In this document: positions 9,725-19,451 of the stretch, piece after piece
How positions within the stretch are numbered: position 1 is the stretch's first letter
How the letters are laid out: each line of letters starts with the position of its first letter
Source of the DNA: Escherichia sp. MOD1-EC7003
GTDB taxonomy: Bacteria; Pseudomonadota; Gammaproteobacteria; Enterobacterales; Enterobacteriaceae
Direction: 5' to 3'
Assembly (NCBI RefSeq): GCF_002965065.1
Contig: NZ_PTRE01000024.1
Span: 1-36,869, forward strand
Length of the DNA stretch: 36,869 nt
Position numbers and translations under genes: made by a program
Notes under the pieces: generated by a model
Databases searched by the model: none
Seen by the model: only the letters and a program-made list of their open reading frames with translations
Told to the model about the DNA's origin: nothing

Positions 9725-10960
9725 CTACTTACTCACCACCATCAAATGCGCCTGCATAATGTCGCTGGCCGGGCGGCCATGCGCCAGCAAATCAGCCATT
9801 GCTTTAAGATATGGCGGCAGATGACGGAAATAACGCTGATACCCGGCACACAAATAATTCAGCCCTGGTTTGCCGCTGGCATCGAGCATAAAGCGGTGTT
9901 TCGGGCAGCCTCCCCAACATGCTTTTAACACGTTGCAACTGCGGCACTGCGCCGGTAGCCGCTTAAATTTATCTTCACCAAATGCCTGCTGCTGCGGGGA
10001 ATCAATCATTTCTGCAATTGTCTGCTGAAGCATATTCCCCAGTCGATATTGCGGATAAACATAGTGATCGCAGGCGTAAACGTCGCCGTTGTGCTCAACA
10101 ATCACCGAGCGTCCACAGGTCGGCTGATGATGGCAAACCGCCCCCGGCGCACCGACAAAATTGGCAAATGCCCATTCGATATTCATCACAAAAATCTTGC
10201 CGACGTCGCGTTTGATCCAGTGGTCGAATATCGCCACCAGAAATTCACCGAACTCATCGGGGCGCACCGACCATTCCGTTAGCTCACCCTGAATATCACC
10301 AGGCGCATGTAGTTTCAGTCCATCGCGGGCAGCCGTTTCATCAGCCAGGCGCTCGACCACCGGAATAAACTGGATGAATTCGACTCCCGCATCGCACAAA
10401 AAATCATAAACCTGCAACGGTTGCTGCGCGCTGGTACGGTTGACGCAGACCAGCACGTTATAGTCGACATGATGTTTTTGCAGGAGCGTCAGGGCACGCA
10501 TCACCAGCTTATGCGTTGGTCTGCCGCCTTTGGTCACGCGATATTGATTGTGGATCTCAGCCGGGCCATCCAGCGATAACCCAACAAGAAAATGATGCTC
10601 CGCGAGAAACGCGCACCATTCGTCATCGAGCAGCACACCGTTAGTCTGGAAGCTGTTGCTGATCTGCCTGCCAGCCCCATATTTCGCCTGTAGCGCCACG
10701 GCACGGCGGTAAAAATCCAGCCCGAGTAACGTTGGTTCACCCCCCTGCCAGGTAAAAGCCACTTCGTTTTGGGGTTCGCTGGCAGCGATATAGTGGTGGA
10801 CATACGCTTCCAGCGTGTCATCGTCCATATGCGTGACTGGCTTTTCGCGGTAAAGGGATTGTTTTTCGAGATAAAAACAGTAGTCACAGTTCAGATTACA
10901 ATCGGAACCGCTCGGTTTTGCCATCACATGAAAAGCACGCGTTGGAACCTGTTGCAGCAT
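9725..10960 (-). CDS. aslB: Radical-SAM anaerobic sulfatase-maturating enzyme
   Basis: AslB is 411 residues. The radical-SAM cluster motif CxxxCxxC is at C21-C25-C28 (CNLNCDYC), followed by a Gly-rich SAM-binding segment WQGGEPTLL. The C-terminal SPASM-type domain has several conserved cysteine groups (CGRS, YACDHY, CRSC, CWGGC, YLCAGY) for auxiliary 4Fe-4S clusters. This is the anSME family, which oxidises the active-site Ser or Cys of sulfatases to formylglycine without oxygen. The likely client is AslA, whose Ser-type site is encoded convergently just beyond the REP pair. It begins with ATG and an AAGGAG-type RBS. It lies behind the tRNA operon terminator on the same strand, so it probably has its own promoter. 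Confidence 0.93.
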   Translation of the reverse strand: MLQQVPTRAFHVMAKPSGSDCNLNCDYCFYLEKQSLYREKPVTHMDDDTLEAYVHHYIAASEPQNEVAFTWQGGEPTLLGLDFYRRAVALQAKYGAGRQISNSFQTNGVLLDDEWCAFLAEHHFLVGLSLDGPAEIHNQYRVTKGGRPTHKLVMRALTLLQKHHVDYNVLVCVNRTSAQQPLQVYDFLCDAGVEFIQFIPVVERLADETAARDGLKLHAPGDIQGELTEWSVRPDEFGEFLVAIFDHWIKRDVGKIFVMNIEWAFANFVGAPGAVCHHQPTCGRSVIVEHNGDVYACDHYVYPQYRLGNMLQQTIAEMIDSPQQQAFGEDKFKRLPAQCRSCNVLKACWGGCPKHRFMLDASGKPGLNYLCAGYQRYFRHLPPYLKAMADLLAHGRPASDIMQAHLMVVSK

Positions 10961-11073
10961 GGTCGCTCCTTGCCTGAAGTCATCCTTAAATAAGTTAAGG
11001 GCGAAATCATACCGTGTGGCAATGAGTTATTACGGGCGTTTATTGCGAAGGGAGAGTGATGAAATGCACAGAA

Positions 11074-11100
11074 AACAAAAAACCCCGCCGAAGCGGGGTT
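11074..11100 (-). terminator. Terminator of the argX-hisR-leuT-proM tRNA operon
   Basis: On the minus strand AACCCCGC-TTCG-GCGGGGTT (11100-11081) forms an 8-bp stem with an extra-stable UUCG tetraloop, followed by TTTTTG. It lies seven bases after the proM CCA end. Confidence 0.92.
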
Positions 11101-11106
11101 CAAAAT

Positions 11107-11183
11107 TGGTCGGCGAGAGAGGATTCGAACCTCCGACCCACTGGTCCCAAACCAGTTGCGCTACCAAGCTGCGCTACTCGCCG
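11107..11183 (-). tRNA. proM: tRNA-Pro (anticodon TGG)
   Basis: A 77-nt cloverleaf on the minus strand begins CGGCGAGTAGCGCAG, has the anticodon loop TTTGGGA (anticodon TGG), the T arm GGTTCGAATCC, and encoded CCA at 11109-11107. It is the last tRNA of the operon. Confidence 0.96.
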
Positions 11184-11225
11184 AAATACTGCTTTTTGAA
11201 TTTTTAGTTCAATTCTTTAAAGTCG

Positions 11226-11312
11226 TGGTGCGAGGGGGGGGACTTGAACCCCCACGTCCGTAAGGACACTAACACCTGAAGCTAGCGCGTCTACCAATTC
11301 CGCCACCTTCGC
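11226..11312 (-). tRNA. leuT: tRNA-Leu (anticodon CAG)
   Basis: An 87-nt class II tRNA on the minus strand begins GCGAAGGTGGCGGAATTGG, with anticodon CAG in CTTCAGGT, a long variable arm, a T arm with GGTTCAAGTCC and encoded CCA at 11228-11226. Confidence 0.96.
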
Positions 11313-11332
11313 ATTGTCACAACTTCTAATAA

Positions 11333-11409
11333 TGGGGTGGCTAATGGGATTCGAACCCACGACAACTGGAATCACAATCCAGGGCTCTACCAACTGAGCT
11401 ATAGCCACC
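11333..11409 (-). tRNA. hisR: tRNA-His (anticodon GTG)
   Basis: A 77-nt tRNA on the minus strand begins GGTGGCTATAGCTCAG, including the encoded extra G-1 at 11409 characteristic of tRNA-His. It has anticodon GTG in ATTGTGATT and encoded CCA at 11335-11333. Confidence 0.96.
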
Positions 11410-11466
11410 ACTACAAATCTTGTTACGCGGTATTACTACCACCGCAGCTCAAGCGCCCGGACTAAA

Positions 11467-11543
<77 letters not shown>

Positions 11544-11564
11544 TTAGCGCCGTTGCGGGGGTGG

Positions 11565-11593
11565 ATAATACGGACTTCCCCCCCCTCTGTCTA
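11565..11593 (-). promoter_or_regulatory. tRNA operon promoter with GC-rich discriminator
   Basis: On the minus strand TAGACA (11593-11588) and TATTAT (11570-11565) are exactly 17 bases apart. The sequence after the -10 is CCACCCCCGC, a GC-rich discriminator typical of stringently controlled stable-RNA promoters. The spacer contains a run of eight G (11585-11578). Confidence 0.85.
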
Positions 11594-11645
11594 GTCCCTT
11601 TTTAAATAAATTGCTCGTTTGGTTACGGTTTGTGCGTTTTGCTGC

Positions 11646-13031
11646 TTATTCATCCAGCTTATGCGCTTTACCGTGCCGATTAAACCCAAAGACTTTATAA
11701 ATCGCCGTCACCGCCAGCATAAAGATGATGCCGACAAACAGCGACATACGCGTATCTTCATTAAAGTACATGCCGATCAAAACGCAAATCAGGAATGCCA
11801 TTGTTACGTAGTTGGCCCACGGGAACAGGATTGAGCGGAACGGATGGCTGGCAATCGCCGCTTTATGCGCACGACGAAAACGCAACTGGCTTATCAATAT
11901 CACAAACCATGGCACCATCCCCGGAAGCACGCTTGCACTGTAAACGTAGACAAATACCCGCTGTGGATTGGGAATGATGTAGTTCAGGCATGAGCCAATT
12001 AGCAGGATAGCAATAGATACTGCCACACCCGCAACCGGTACGCCGTGACGGGAAACTTTCGCCATTGCCGCCGGTAACTGACGGTTTTTCGCCAGCGCGT
12101 AGAGCATACGTCCGCAACTGTACATGCCGCTGTTACAGCCAGAGAGCGCAGCCGTCAACACCACAAAGTTGATAATGCCCGCCGCTGCGGTAATACCGAT
12201 TTTGGCAAAAGTCAGTACGAACGGGCTGCCGTTGCTGCCAATTTCATTCCACGGAAAAATAGTGACGATAACGAAAATCGCGCCAACGTAGAAAATCAGG
12301 ATTCGCCACAGCACTTTGCCTACCGCACTGCGCAGCGTCACCTGCGGATTCTTCGCTTCACCGGCGGTGATGCCAATCAACTCCACGCCCTGGTAGGACG
12401 CCACCACGATACACAAAGCGGTGAGGAAGCCTTTCCAGCCTCCGGCAAAGAAGCCGCCATGCTCGGTCAGATTGCTAAAACCAATTGACTGACCGCCATT
12501 ACCAAAGCCAAAGAAAATCACCCCCAGACCAATGACAATCATCACGATAATCGTGGTGACTTTAATCATTGCGAACCAGAACTCGATTTCACCGTACAAC
12601 CGCACCGCCGCCAGATTCGCCAGCGCCACCAGCGCCACTGCGATCAATGCAGGTATCCACTGCGCCATCTCCGGGAACCAGAACTGGACATAAACGCCAA
12701 TGGCGGTGATTTCAGAGATCCCTACCGCCATCCACATAAACCAGTAAGACCAGGCGGTGAGATAGCCAAAGAACGGGCTCATATAACGATGCGCGTAAAC
12801 GGCGAACGAACCTGTAACCGGTTCGAGGAATAACATTTCACCCATTGAGCGCATGATGAAAAAGACGAACAGCCCGGCGATAATATAGGCCAACAATACG
12901 GATGGCCCGGCCCATTTCAGGGTACTGGCGGCCCCCATAAACAGGCCGACGCCAATGGTGCCCCCAAGGGCGATGAGTTCGATATGTCGAGCTTCCAGCC
13001 CACTCTGTAGCTCTGGTTTGTTATCTGCCAT
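11646..13031 (-). CDS. yifK: APC-family amino-acid permease (threonine/serine transporter)
   Basis: YifK is 461 residues with about 12 predicted transmembrane helices. The N-terminal signature [20 protein letters not shown] (about 15-34) is typical of the amino-acid transporter subfamily with AroP, PheP and ProY, with conserved GTIGxGLF substrate-backbone motifs. Recent work assigns it to threonine/serine uptake (proposed name ThrP); that is recalled, not shown here. It is a single gene between the ECA operon terminator and the tRNA operon, with its own promoter region at 13032-13160. The leader contains a CA-rich element before the RBS complementary to GcvB sRNA, consistent with yifK being a known GcvB target. 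Confidence 0.92.
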   Translation of the reverse strand: MADNKPELQSGLEARHIELIALGGTIGVGLFMGAASTLKWAGPSVLLAYIIAGLFVFFIMRSMGEMLFLEPVTGSFAVYAHRYMSPFFGYLTAWSYWFMWMAVGISEITAIGVYVQFWFPEMAQWIPALIAVALVALANLAAVRLYGEIEFWFAMIKVTTIIVMIVIGLGVIFFGFGNGGQSIGFSNLTEHGGFFAGGWKGFLTALCIVVASYQGVELIGITAGEAKNPQVTLRSAVGKVLWRILIFYVGAIFVIVTIFPWNEIGSNGSPFVLTFAKIGITAAAGIINFVVLTAALSGCNSGMYSCGRMLYALAKNRQLPAAMAKVSRHGVPVAGVAVSIAILLIGSCLNYIIPNPQRVFVYVYSASVLPGMVPWFVILISQLRFRRAHKAAIASHPFRSILFPWANYVTMAFLICVLIGMYFNEDTRMSLFVGIIFMLAVTAIYKVFGFNRHGKAHKLDE

Positions 13032-13040
13032 AAATCCTCG

Positions 13041-13053
13041 TGTTGTGTTTGCA
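13041..13053 (-). promoter_or_regulatory. GcvB-complementary site in the yifK leader
   Basis: The yifK mRNA has TGCAAACACAACA immediately before the GAGGA RBS. This is perfectly complementary to UGUUGUGUUUGCA within the GU-rich R1 region of GcvB as I remember that sRNA. GcvB represses many amino-acid transporter mRNAs by such pairing near the RBS. Confidence 0.7.
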
Positions 13054-13164
13054 TGCTTTCCGGTGTTACCGGTTATCGTTATGGGTACATCGAGTGTTGC
13101 GAATGTTTTCGTAATTCAGGATAAATGGCAAATAAAGCATTAAAAATTTGAATGCTTTGTGTAA

Positions 13165-13203
13165 TAAAAAAGCAGACAGGCGACGGAATGACCACTCCGT
13201 CGC
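13165..13203 (-). terminator. Terminator of the ECA operon
   Basis: Downstream of wecG, GCGACGGA (13203-13196) pairs with TCCGTCGC (13187-13180), followed on the minus strand by CTGTCTGC and a six-T run (13171-13166). It begins about 18 bases after the wecG stop. Confidence 0.8.
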
Positions 13204-13221
13204 TGTACAGAGAGAGGAAAA

Positions 13222-13962
13222 TCAGAGGTTACCGGTGTAGTGCCAGCGTAAATAACGCAGTAAACGAAGCTGACGCTTAATGCGGCTCGGCTGCGAAAGC
13301 AGGCGGTAGAGCCACTCCAGCCCCAGCGTTTGCCAGATTTTCGGTGCGCGTTTCACGTGACCGGTGAAAACATCGTAAGTCCCGCCAACCCCCATATACA
13401 ACGCATCTGGATGCACCAGACGGCAGTCGCGCATGAAGATCTCCTGCTTTGGCGATCCCATCGCTACGGTGACGATTTGCGCTCCGCTGGCATGAATACG
13501 TTCAAACAGCGCCTGACGCTGCTCGGGTTTAAAATAACCATCCTGACTGCCAACGATATTCACATTCCACTGGTTGCGCAGTTTAGCTTCAGTCTGCGCC
13601 AGCACTTCAGGTTTACCGCCCACAAGAAATACCGGCGTCCCTTCTTTGCCTGCGCGCGCCATCAACTCTTCCCAGAGATCGGCTCCGGCAACGCGGGAAA
13701 CCTGTGCCTGCGGGTACTTTTTACGCACTGAACGTACAACGCTGATGCCATCAGCATATTTAAATTCGGCAGCGTTAATTAATTCCCTGACCTCAGCATT
13801 ATCTTCAATGGTCAGCATTTTTTCGGCATTAATGGCAACCAGCGTTCCTTGCTTAAGCTGCCCGTCAGCGAACAGATAATCGAGGGCATGCTGCATATCA
13901 CGCCAACCGATCAACTGTAAGCCACGCAGCGTATAGGTCGGTGCCGTGGTGTTGTTATTCAT
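13222..13962 (-). CDS. wecG: UDP-N-acetyl-D-mannosaminuronate transferase (lipid II synthesis of ECA)
   Basis: WecG (RffM) adds ManNAcA from UDP-ManNAcA to undecaprenyl-PP-GlcNAc (lipid I), forming ECA lipid II at the cytoplasmic face of the inner membrane. The 246-residue length is normal, and the sequence shows the WecG/TagA/CpsF (GT26) features: ADGISVVR (about 69-76), [25 protein letters not shown] and [12 protein letters not shown], where the GSPKQE block is the family hallmark. The C-terminus is basic and amphipathic, consistent with membrane attachment. It is the last gene of the ECA operon, two bases after the wzyE stop, and is followed by a terminator. Confidence 0.95.
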
Positions 13963-13964
13963 TG

Positions 13965-15317
13965 TTATCCTTCAACCTGCGTCCGGAGCGATGATTTTGT
14001 ACGTTTATGAATGAGTCCGGCGCTTTCAAAAAGCCAGTACAACAGTTTTGCGATCATCAGACATGCGCCGAAGACCACGATAAAAAAGACTACGCGTGAG
14101 ACAAACGAATCCAGCCCTTCACGCGCCAGCACGATCATATTGAAGATCGCCCCGAAGCAAAAACTGTGCAATATCGCGGCCTTATAACGATTGGTTTCGC
14201 GGTTGCCCAGTTCATACAGCCAGTCGAACCATTTAATGATCAGACCAACCACAATCGCCCCCAAAGGAATAAACAGCGCGCCCCCCATCACCACCAGTGA
14301 ACCAATAAGCGTAGGCGAGATCGCCAGACCGGAGTGGTTATTCAGTACTTCCCAGGTAAAGTAGTTGGCAGAGTTTAGCACCATACTCGGGCGACCCGGC
14401 CACAGCCAGGAAGGGATAAAGACATAGAAATCGCGGACAATTGGCGCCAGTCCCTGAAAGTCGATGTTGTCGTAGTTTTGCAACAGCAACGCCAGATTCT
14501 CCCACGGCGAGAAGGTGTCGCGGGTCAGATAGAGAAACGTGTAGAACGCCTCATCGCCGCTAACGTTCATTCCATAGCGTTTTAGCGCCAGCCAGAACAT
14601 GCCAACAATCCCCAGCACGCCCGCCGCCGCCAGCATCCACAACGAAATCCAGCCGCGAATAATGCCAATAAACAGGAAGATAGCGAATGCGATAATGATA
14701 TTGGCGCGAGTGCCGCCGACAATCATGTAAGTCAACAAGCCAAAGGCGACCGTGCTGACGAGGAAAAACAGCCACGCTTTGCTGTTCTGGCGCAAAAAGT
14801 AGACCACCAGCATCGCCGGGATAAAAAAGTAAAAGAAGCGCTTTAACGCCACGCCGGAGACTTCGCTGGAAAAGATCTGGCTGTAGGAGTTAAGCCGGAA
14901 CAGCAAAAAGCCGTTGTGCATGAAGAAGATGCCGACGCTTACCAGCGCAATGCCCATCAGGATCACCCACGTGAGATTGGTCTCCACGCGGTTCATGGTA
15001 AACAGTGGACGGCGCGGTACATCAGCAACGCGTTTGCGTAAGCGGGTTTTGTAGGTGACGTAGTAAACCGCATAGAAGCAGCCCGCAGAAAGCAACGCTT
15101 GCAACAAGATTTCTGGCGGTGCGACACCTACATCAAAGCGAAACACCAGCACGCTGGTCAGCGGGAAGCCGAAGAAAAAGGTGAGCAAAAACAGCAATGA
15201 AAAGAAGACATTGAAGTTAAAGCGCACACGGCGAAACTCAAACCAGGTCAGCGTGGCGATAAACAGCGTACAGAGCAGCCAGACAACAAACAGGCCACTG
15301 AATTGCAGCTGACTCAT
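13965..15317 (-). CDS. wzyE: ECA polysaccharide polymerase
   Basis: WzyE is 450 residues and very hydrophobic, with about 11-12 predicted transmembrane segments and a large periplasmic loop, typical of Wzy polymerases. It joins flipped trisaccharide units (GlcNAc-ManNAcA-Fuc4NAc) on undecaprenyl-PP at the periplasmic face, with chain length set by WzzE. Its start overlaps the wecF stop by four bases. Family assignment rests on recalled E. coli identity and on operon position between WzxE/WecF and WecG; Wzy proteins have little motif conservation. Confidence 0.94.
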
Positions 15318-16393
15318 GCGACCTCCCCGGCGGCAATAGCCAACGCCCGCAGCCAGCCTTGCAGATAGTTAGGGCTAAAGAAGGCAATGGTGTTTTTATC
15401 CACCGACGCCAGCTGGCGCTGCGCTTCACGCACAATATCCTCGTTGAGATCGTCTGTGGTAAACAGCACCGGCAAATGCTGCTCTGTCATATCCTGCCAG
15501 AACGGATTTTCCCGGTTAAGCACACAAGGAATACCCGCCTGAATCAGTAAGCACAGCGTACCAATGCCCTGCTGGCGGGCAAAAATAAAGTAACCGAGAT
15601 CGCACTGACGAAGTAGCGCCAGATAGGCGTCAAATTGCAGTTTTTCGCTCAGAACTTGCAGATTTTCTTCGCTGAATAACGCCAACCCCGCCTGGCGAAC
15701 CTCATTGATATATGCATCGTTATTGGGTGGATATCCCATCGGCACCACGACTTTTACCGTATCGCCAAATTGCTGGTGAACGGCGCGTAAAGCGGTAATA
15801 TGTTCATTGCTACGATCGCCGGAGTTTCCCACCAGAATGGTCATTTTCCCTTCACGTTGCCGATCGTTCGCCATCGAATTAAGAGAAGGGTCCATCCGCG
15901 TCGGGAAGTACAGCAGTTCGCCCCGCACCTTTGGATGCGTTTTGGCAAAAAAGCTCAAATCACCGCGGGTGGCAAATACACAGCCGACTCGCTTTTGCGC
16001 CAGGCGACGCAGCGGATAAAAAAGTTTATATCCCAAGCCACTGGAAAGCTCATACAGGTCTGCCCCCCAGATATGCCAGTAAAATTGGCTGGGCTTAATA
16101 CCACCACTCAGCAGAGCCAGCCACAGTTTGGGATTGAACTGACCGTGGAAGAAAAATCGCTGCTGACGGTTAGCTTTTGCTTTCGCGATGACCGCTTCTG
16201 CCAGCGATTTTTTCCCAGGGAAAAATTGCACAGAAAGCGTCGGACAGCTATCACTTAAGCCCTCGTCCTTGCCAACAACCATAAACTCGCGCGCATGTTC
16301 GCTCGTCGCGGTCAGTGCGTCGTTGAAAAACCGCAAAACGGTTTGGTTATGGTGAGGAATATCCGATCCCAGTACGTGAATCAGTACAGTCAT
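15314..16393 (-). CDS. wecF: TDP-Fuc4NAc:lipid II Fuc4NAc transferase
   Basis: WecF (RffT) adds the third sugar, 4-acetamido-4,6-dideoxy-D-galactose, to ECA lipid II to make lipid III. At 359 residues it has the family-standard length (GT56), with a soluble Rossmann-like GT-B appearance and no clear transmembrane span. It begins [20 protein letters not shown] and contains WHIWGADLY and a C-terminal nucleotide-sugar region with [21 protein letters not shown]. It overlaps both wzxE (upstream) and wzyE (downstream) by four bases, so this part of the operon is tightly coupled. Confidence 0.95.
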   Translation of the reverse strand: MTVLIHVLGSDIPHHNQTVLRFFNDALTATSEHAREFMVVGKDEGLSDSCPTLSVQFFPGKKSLAEAVIAKAKANRQQRFFFHGQFNPKLWLALLSGGIKPSQFYWHIWGADLYELSSGLGYKLFYPLRRLAQKRVGCVFATRGDLSFFAKTHPKVRGELLYFPTRMDPSLNSMANDRQREGKMTILVGNSGDRSNEHITALRAVHQQFGDTVKVVVPMGYPPNNDAYINEVRQAGLALFSEENLQVLSEKLQFDAYLALLRQCDLGYFIFARQQGIGTLCLLIQAGIPCVLNRENPFWQDMTEQHLPVLFTTDDLNEDIVREAQRQLASVDKNTIAFFSPNYLQGWLRALAIAAGEVA

Positions 16394-17640
16394 GCCCGCC
16401 TACGCCAGAGTAAAAACACGCCACAACAAAGAGAAAAATAGACGATATACGTTGCCATATATGCCTGCGCCGCACCCAGTGCGCCATGCGCAGGGATTAG
16501 CCAGTGGGCAAATACCATCAATAAAGTGAACTGGCTGACTTCTGCCAGAATATAAAACCGCAGTGACGCTTTGGCGATCACCAGATAACCAAAGACATAA
16601 GCGCCCACTTTTAACACATCCCCTACCAACTGCCAGGCAAAGAGATCGCGCATAGCGGTAAATTTATTCGACAACAACAGCCAGATAGCAAAATCACGCA
16701 GCAACCAGACAGTAAAACTCGCCGCTGCCACTGCCGGTAAAACGAATTTCAGCGATTTAACCACTTCCCGGGTGATATCGCGTTTTTCCGTTAGCCGCGA
16801 CAACGTGGGCAGTAAATAGACGCTAAACGATGCCGTAATAAATTGCAGATAGGCATCGGAAATACTACTCACCCCTTGCCAGATCCCCACTTCATCCCAG
16901 CTATACTGCGCCGCCAACAGTTTACGCATCATGATGTAAGCAACGGGCAAGGTCACCGACGTAATCAACGCCATGAGCGTAAATTTGCTCAACTGCCCTG
17001 CCAGACCGTTATCCCAGCTGGGTTTCAGATAACTTAACGGGATGACACCACGTTTGATCAACATGATGGCGGCAGGAATTACCACCAGCGCGGGAATCAG
17101 CGCCAGACCCAGCAACGCCCCTTCATAACCGCCCAAACGGTAACTGACGTAGTACGCGAGAACGCCAATCACGCTGCCGACAATCAGCGATAACGCATTA
17201 CCTGCGGCATCGCGAAAGCCTTTCATCAACGCCAGCAACAGGTTGCCCCAGGCGATCCCCATTTGCACCAGCGCCACTAAACGCACCAGCCCCTGATAGT
17301 CGGTATTACCAAACAATCCCTGACTGATTGGCGTAGCCGCCAGCACAAAAATCAGCGCCATCAGCGTAGAGAAGCCAAGCACCATGGCTGATGACGTTCC
17401 GACCACGCGACGTAGCTGCTGCGGATTATCATGGTACTGGGCAACGTATTTGGTTACGCCGTTAAAGATACCTGCCCCGGCAAGCACGCCAAGCACGGTA
17501 ATCAACTGACGGAAATTTGCCGCCAACCCTAGCCCTGCCGGACCAAATGATACCGCCAGCAACTTACCGACCAGCAACCCGGCCCCAATCTTGACCAGTG
17601 TACTGGCCGCCGTCCACAAGGACGCTTTTGCCAACGACAT
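16390..17640 (-). CDS. wzxE: ECA lipid III flippase
   Basis: WzxE is 416 residues with about 12 transmembrane helices and belongs to the MOP/PST exporter superfamily. It moves undecaprenyl-PP-trisaccharide from the cytoplasmic to the periplasmic leaflet. The N-terminus [20 protein letters not shown] is the typical first helix of Wzx proteins. It starts one base after the wecE stop and overlaps wecF by four bases. Loss of such a flippase usually traps undecaprenyl phosphate and stresses the envelope; this copy is intact. Confidence 0.95.
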   Translation of the reverse strand: MSLAKASLWTAASTLVKIGAGLLVGKLLAVSFGPAGLGLAANFRQLITVLGVLAGAGIFNGVTKYVAQYHDNPQQLRRVVGTSSAMVLGFSTLMALIFVLAATPISQGLFGNTDYQGLVRLVALVQMGIAWGNLLLALMKGFRDAAGNALSLIVGSVIGVLAYYVSYRLGGYEGALLGLALIPALVVIPAAIMLIKRGVIPLSYLKPSWDNGLAGQLSKFTLMALITSVTLPVAYIMMRKLLAAQYSWDEVGIWQGVSSISDAYLQFITASFSVYLLPTLSRLTEKRDITREVVKSLKFVLPAVAAASFTVWLLRDFAIWLLLSNKFTAMRDLFAWQLVGDVLKVGAYVFGYLVIAKASLRFYILAEVSQFTLLMVFAHWLIPAHGALGAAQAYMATYIVYFSLCCGVFLLWRRRA

Positions 17641-17641
17641 A

Positions 17642-18772
17642 TCAGGAGAAGTAGTTCAACAAGGTCGCAATTACCGTACGCTGATTGACGGGCGACAGGT
17701 TGTAGAACAGCGGCAGGCGCAGCAGGCGCTCGCTCTCTTTGGTGGTGTAGCGATCTTCACCGTGGAACTCACCAAAGCGTTCCCCCGCAGGGCAGCCGTG
17801 CAGCGGAATGTAATGGAAAACCGCCATAATTTCCGCTTCTTTCAGAAAGTTAATCAACGCGCTCCGGTCATCGATATCCCGCAGTTTAATGTAGAACATG
17901 TGCGCGTTCTGCTTACAGCCATCGGGAATCGACGGCAGCTCGATACGCCCGGCTTTTGCCAGAGGTGCTAACGCATCGTAGTAGTTTTGCCACAGCGTCA
18001 GACGTTGCTGGTTGATACGATCCGCTGCTTCCAGTTGCGCCCACAGGTACGCAGCTTGCAGATCGGACATCAAATAGCTGGAGCCAATATCGCGCCAGGT
18101 ATATTTATCGACCTGACCACGGAAGAACTGGCTGCGGTTGGTGCCCTTTTCACGGATGATCTCGGCTCGTTCGATTAACGCTTTATCGTTAATCAGCGTC
18201 GCGCCGCCTTCACCACCCGCCGTGTAGTTTTTGGTTTCATGGAAGCTAAAGCAGCCAATATGACCAATGGTTCCCAGTGCACGCCCTTTGTAAGTGGACA
18301 TCACGCCCTGAGCGGCATCTTCTACCACAAACAGATTATGCTTTTTCGCCAACGCCATAATGGTGTCCATTTCGCAGGCTACGCCCGCGTAATGGACCGG
18401 CACGATAACGCGCGTTTTGTCGGTGATCGCCGCTTCAATCAGCGTTTCGTCGATATTCATGGTGTCCGGACGAACATCAACAAAAACGATTTTTGCGCCA
18501 CGCAGCACAAAGGCATTGGCGGTGGAGACAAAGGTGTAGCTCGGCATGATCACTTCATCACCAGGCTGGATATCGAGCAGCAGCGCCGCCATCTCCAGCG
18601 AAGCGGTGCAGGACGGCGTCAGTAACACTTTGGCGCTGCCAAAACGTTGCTCCAGCCACTGCTGGCAGCGACGGGTAAAACCGCCATCGCCGCACAGTTT
18701 GCCGCTCCCCATGGCCGACTGTATATAGTCGAGTTCGCTTCCCACCACCGGCGGTGCGTTAAATGGAATCAT
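17642..18772 (-). CDS. wecE: dTDP-4-amino-4,6-dideoxygalactose transaminase
   Basis: WecE (RffA) is a PLP enzyme that aminates dTDP-4-keto-6-deoxyglucose with glutamate to give dTDP-Fuc4N. The 376-residue sequence has the DegT/DnrJ/EryC1/StrS sugar-aminotransferase pattern: PSYTFVSTANA (78-88), EDAAQG (151-156) and the catalytic lysine K181 in FSFHETKNYTAGGEGG. Its product is acetylated by WecD, encoded just upstream in the mRNA (the genes are four bases apart). wzxE follows after one base. Confidence 0.96.
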   Translation of the reverse strand: MIPFNAPPVVGSELDYIQSAMGSGKLCGDGGFTRRCQQWLEQRFGSAKVLLTPSCTASLEMAALLLDIQPGDEVIMPSYTFVSTANAFVLRGAKIVFVDVRPDTMNIDETLIEAAITDKTRVIVPVHYAGVACEMDTIMALAKKHNLFVVEDAAQGVMSTYKGRALGTIGHIGCFSFHETKNYTAGGEGGATLINDKALIERAEIIREKGTNRSQFFRGQVDKYTWRDIGSSYLMSDLQAAYLWAQLEAADRINQQRLTLWQNYYDALAPLAKAGRIELPSIPDGCKQNAHMFYIKLRDIDDRSALINFLKEAEIMAVFHYIPLHGCPAGERFGEFHGEDRYTTKESERLLRLPLFYNLSPVNQRTVIATLLNYFS

Positions 18773-18776
18773 GTGA

Positions 18777-19451
18777 TCACCTGTATAACCAGTACGCGGT
18801 GCTTTCTACATTCGCACCACTTTGTATGTATCGTTTAAGTGCGGCGGTGTTGCCCATCTGGGTCGCCACCCGCAACGTTGTTTTACCGCGAGCATACGCC
18901 CAGTTTAGCGCCGTTTGCATCAGCTCAGCACCTGCACCGCGTCCAGCCAGCAGGCCAATTCGCGCATCTGTCGCATTGAGTTCCCGTAAAGAGACATAGC
19001 CGCGAATATCGTCGGACGCCGAACGTAAAACCAGACATTGATGATCAAAGGTGCCGCGCACGGCATTTTCAATCCACTGCGCATAAAAGCGACCGCTGGC
19101 GTCGGGCGCATACCACGGCGCACGAAAACGACTTTGCGCAAATGCGTCGCTGGCTAACTGACGTAATGCGGGAATATCGGTCTCTTGAGCCACTTCTGCG
19201 CCGCTATCACTGACATTGTTCACGGATAGGGCCAAATCAACTTCACCCTCTACCAGGCAGAATCCCAGCTGTTGCAGGGCATCCAGTTCGCCAGTATTTG
19301 ATGCTGCAATTTTGGCCTGCACCCGTGACCACGGCGCTAACACCTCTGGCGTCAGGAGTGGCGCATCAGGACTAATGCGCACAATGGCGCTGTTAACACC
19401 AAAGAAGGTGTTTTCCCAGGTTAGTGGCTCAATACTGGCGCGGACGGGCAC
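18777..19451 (-). CDS. wecD: dTDP-fucosamine (dTDP-Fuc4N) acetyltransferase
   Basis: WecD (RffC) transfers acetyl from acetyl-CoA to dTDP-Fuc4N, making dTDP-Fuc4NAc. At 224 residues it has a GNAT C-terminal half: the acetyl-CoA-binding region is [19 protein letters not shown] (about 168-186), followed by [20 protein letters not shown], a typical GNAT motif. It starts with GTG at 19451, inside the rffH 3' end, a 23-base overlap that implies coupled translation. The more variable N-terminal half is the family-specific lid domain. Confidence 0.95.
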   Translation of the reverse strand: MPVRASIEPLTWENTFFGVNSAIVRISPDAPLLTPEVLAPWSRVQAKIAASNTGELDALQQLGFCLVEGEVDLALSVNNVSDSGAEVAQETDIPALRQLASDAFAQSRFRAPWYAPDASGRFYAQWIENAVRGTFDHQCLVLRSASDDIRGYVSLRELNATDARIGLLAGRGAGAELMQTALNWAYARGKTTLRVATQMGNTAALKRYIQSGANVESTAYWLYR

